64,000 nt of DNA from an uncultured Sphingomonas sp. (lineage in GTDB: Bacteria > Pseudomonadota > Alphaproteobacteria > Sphingomonadales > Sphingomonadaceae), in the NCBI RefSeq assembly GCF_936927845.1, contig NZ_CAKZHV010000060.1, forward strand, positions 186,001 through 250,000, given 5' to 3'. Positions 63,487 to 64,000 of this stretch are shown one piece after another. The notes under the pieces are model-generated. The model was given only the letters and a program-made list of their open reading frames with translations. It was not told where the DNA came from and ran no database searches. The translations under genes were made by a program, and so were the position numbers. How positions within the stretch are numbered: the stretch's first letter is position 1; every line of letters starts with the position of its first letter.

Positions 63487-64000
63487 ATGGCAAAAGTTAT
63501 CGGTATCGATCTGGGCACGACCAACTCGTGCGTGTCGGTGATGGAGGGCGGCAAGCCCAAGGTGATCGAGAACGCCGAGGGCGCGCGCACCACGCCGTCG
63601 ATCGTCGCCTTCGCCAAGGACGGCGAGCGACTGGTCGGCCAGCCGGCGAAGCGTCAGGCGGTCACCAACGGCGACAACACCATCTTCGCGGTGAAGCGCC
63701 TGATCGGTCGCCGGTTCGACGATCCCGTCACTAAGAAGGACACCGAGCTGGTTCCGTATAAGATCGTGCGCGGCCAGAACGGTGACGCGTGGGTCAACGC
63801 GGGCGGCAAGGATTATTCGCCCTCGCAGATCAGCGCCTTCACGCTCCAGAAGATGAAGGAAACCGCTGAGAGCTACCTCGGTGAGACGGTGACCCAGGCG
63901 GTCATCACCGTTCCCGCCTACTTCAACGACGCGCAGCGCCAGGCGACCAAGGACGCGGGCCAGATCGCGGGCCTCGAAGTGCTGCGCATCATCAACGAGC
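63487..64000 (+). CDS. dnaK: Chaperone DnaK (Hsp70), 3' part off window
   Basis: The first 171 codons of the Hsp70 chaperone; the frame runs off the right edge. MAKVIGIDLGTTNSCVSVMEGG is the diagnostic amino end, and ARTTPSIVAFAKDGERLVGQPAKRQAVTN plus VITVPAYFNDAQRQATKDAG (nucleotide-binding domain) follow. It is transcribed away from the copper-chaperone unit. A candidate heat-shock promoter lies upstream. dnaJ and grpE are not visible. Confidence 0.99.
   Translation, partial: MAKVIGIDLGTTNSCVSVMEGGKPKVIENAEGARTTPSIVAFAKDGERLVGQPAKRQAVTNGDNTIFAVKRLIGRRFDDPVTKKDTELVPYKIVRGQNGDAWVNAGGKDYSPSQISAFTLQKMKETAESYLGETVTQAVITVPAYFNDAQRQATKDAGQIAGLEVLRIINE

Overview
The window is 64 kb of high-GC, gene-dense chromosomal DNA. 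It most resembles a Sphingomonas-like alphaproteobacterium (Sphingomonadaceae). That placement rests on the gene complement and gene order I recognise: a split gcvPA/gcvPB glycine decarboxylase behind a tandem glycine riboswitch, a cpaABCDE-tadBC pilus locus, ppdK next to glyS-glyQ, petABC, ispH-thrB-rnhA, lepB-rnc and an RpoH-type promoter before dnaK. No database was searched. I see no rRNA, tRNA, CRISPR array, complete prophage or insertion sequence.

Layout. 1-4.5 kb: gcv operon on the minus strand (gcvT-gcvH-gcvPA-gcvPB, the last cut by the left edge). 4.5-10.9 kb: a lipoprotein, then ispH, thrB, rnhA and an EamA transporter, then a FAD oxidoreductase and an alpha/beta hydrolase on the minus strand. 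10.9-18.1 kb: Tad/Flp pilus assembly genes, without the CpaF ATPase or a pilin gene. 18.2-25.1 kb: a small membrane protein, ppdK, glyS and glyQ. 25.2-29.9 kb: TraB-like lipoprotein, rplY, pth, a GGDEF protein and glutaminase. 30-31.6 kb: a globin with an uncharacterised partner, divergent from a putative 2OG-Fe(II) oxygenase. 31.7-39.9 kb: ychF, small secreted proteins, a His/Met-rich outer-membrane protein, a phosphodiesterase, a MaoC-type hydratase and apt. 40.4-43.1 kb: the cytochrome bc1 operon. 43.3-51.6 kb: trmL, hemF, GNAT, a pair of related membrane proteins, lipB, small envelope proteins and nrdB. 51.6-53.6 kb: a small accessory patch holding a low-GC membrane ORF, an antitoxin-like ORF, a helix-turn-helix gene broken by a nonsense codon, and an HNH protein. 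53.9-64 kb: an outer-membrane barrel, epoxide hydrolase-like and EthD genes, rnc, lepB, pgi, gor, a fasciclin protein, a thioesterase, an HExxH protein, a PCu(A)C copper chaperone and the start of dnaK.

Most notable points. (1) glyS carries an in-frame copy of a dispersed palindromic repeat and, separately, a tract of about 48% GC that enlarges the protein to 806 residues; both look like insertions or recombination inside an essential gene. (2) The globin operon and the distant fasciclin gene share a TGATCTGCAT core inside FNR/FixK-type boxes, one of them a perfect TTGAT-N4-ATCAA. The globin also has an 8-bp inverted repeat at its start and an undescribed overlapping partner gene, so this is the best candidate for an undescribed oxygen- or NO-responsive unit. 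(3) A His/Met-rich outer-membrane protein next to a His/Cys-rich exported protein suggests a metal (probably copper) function. (4) Two families of REP-like palindromes are scattered between genes.
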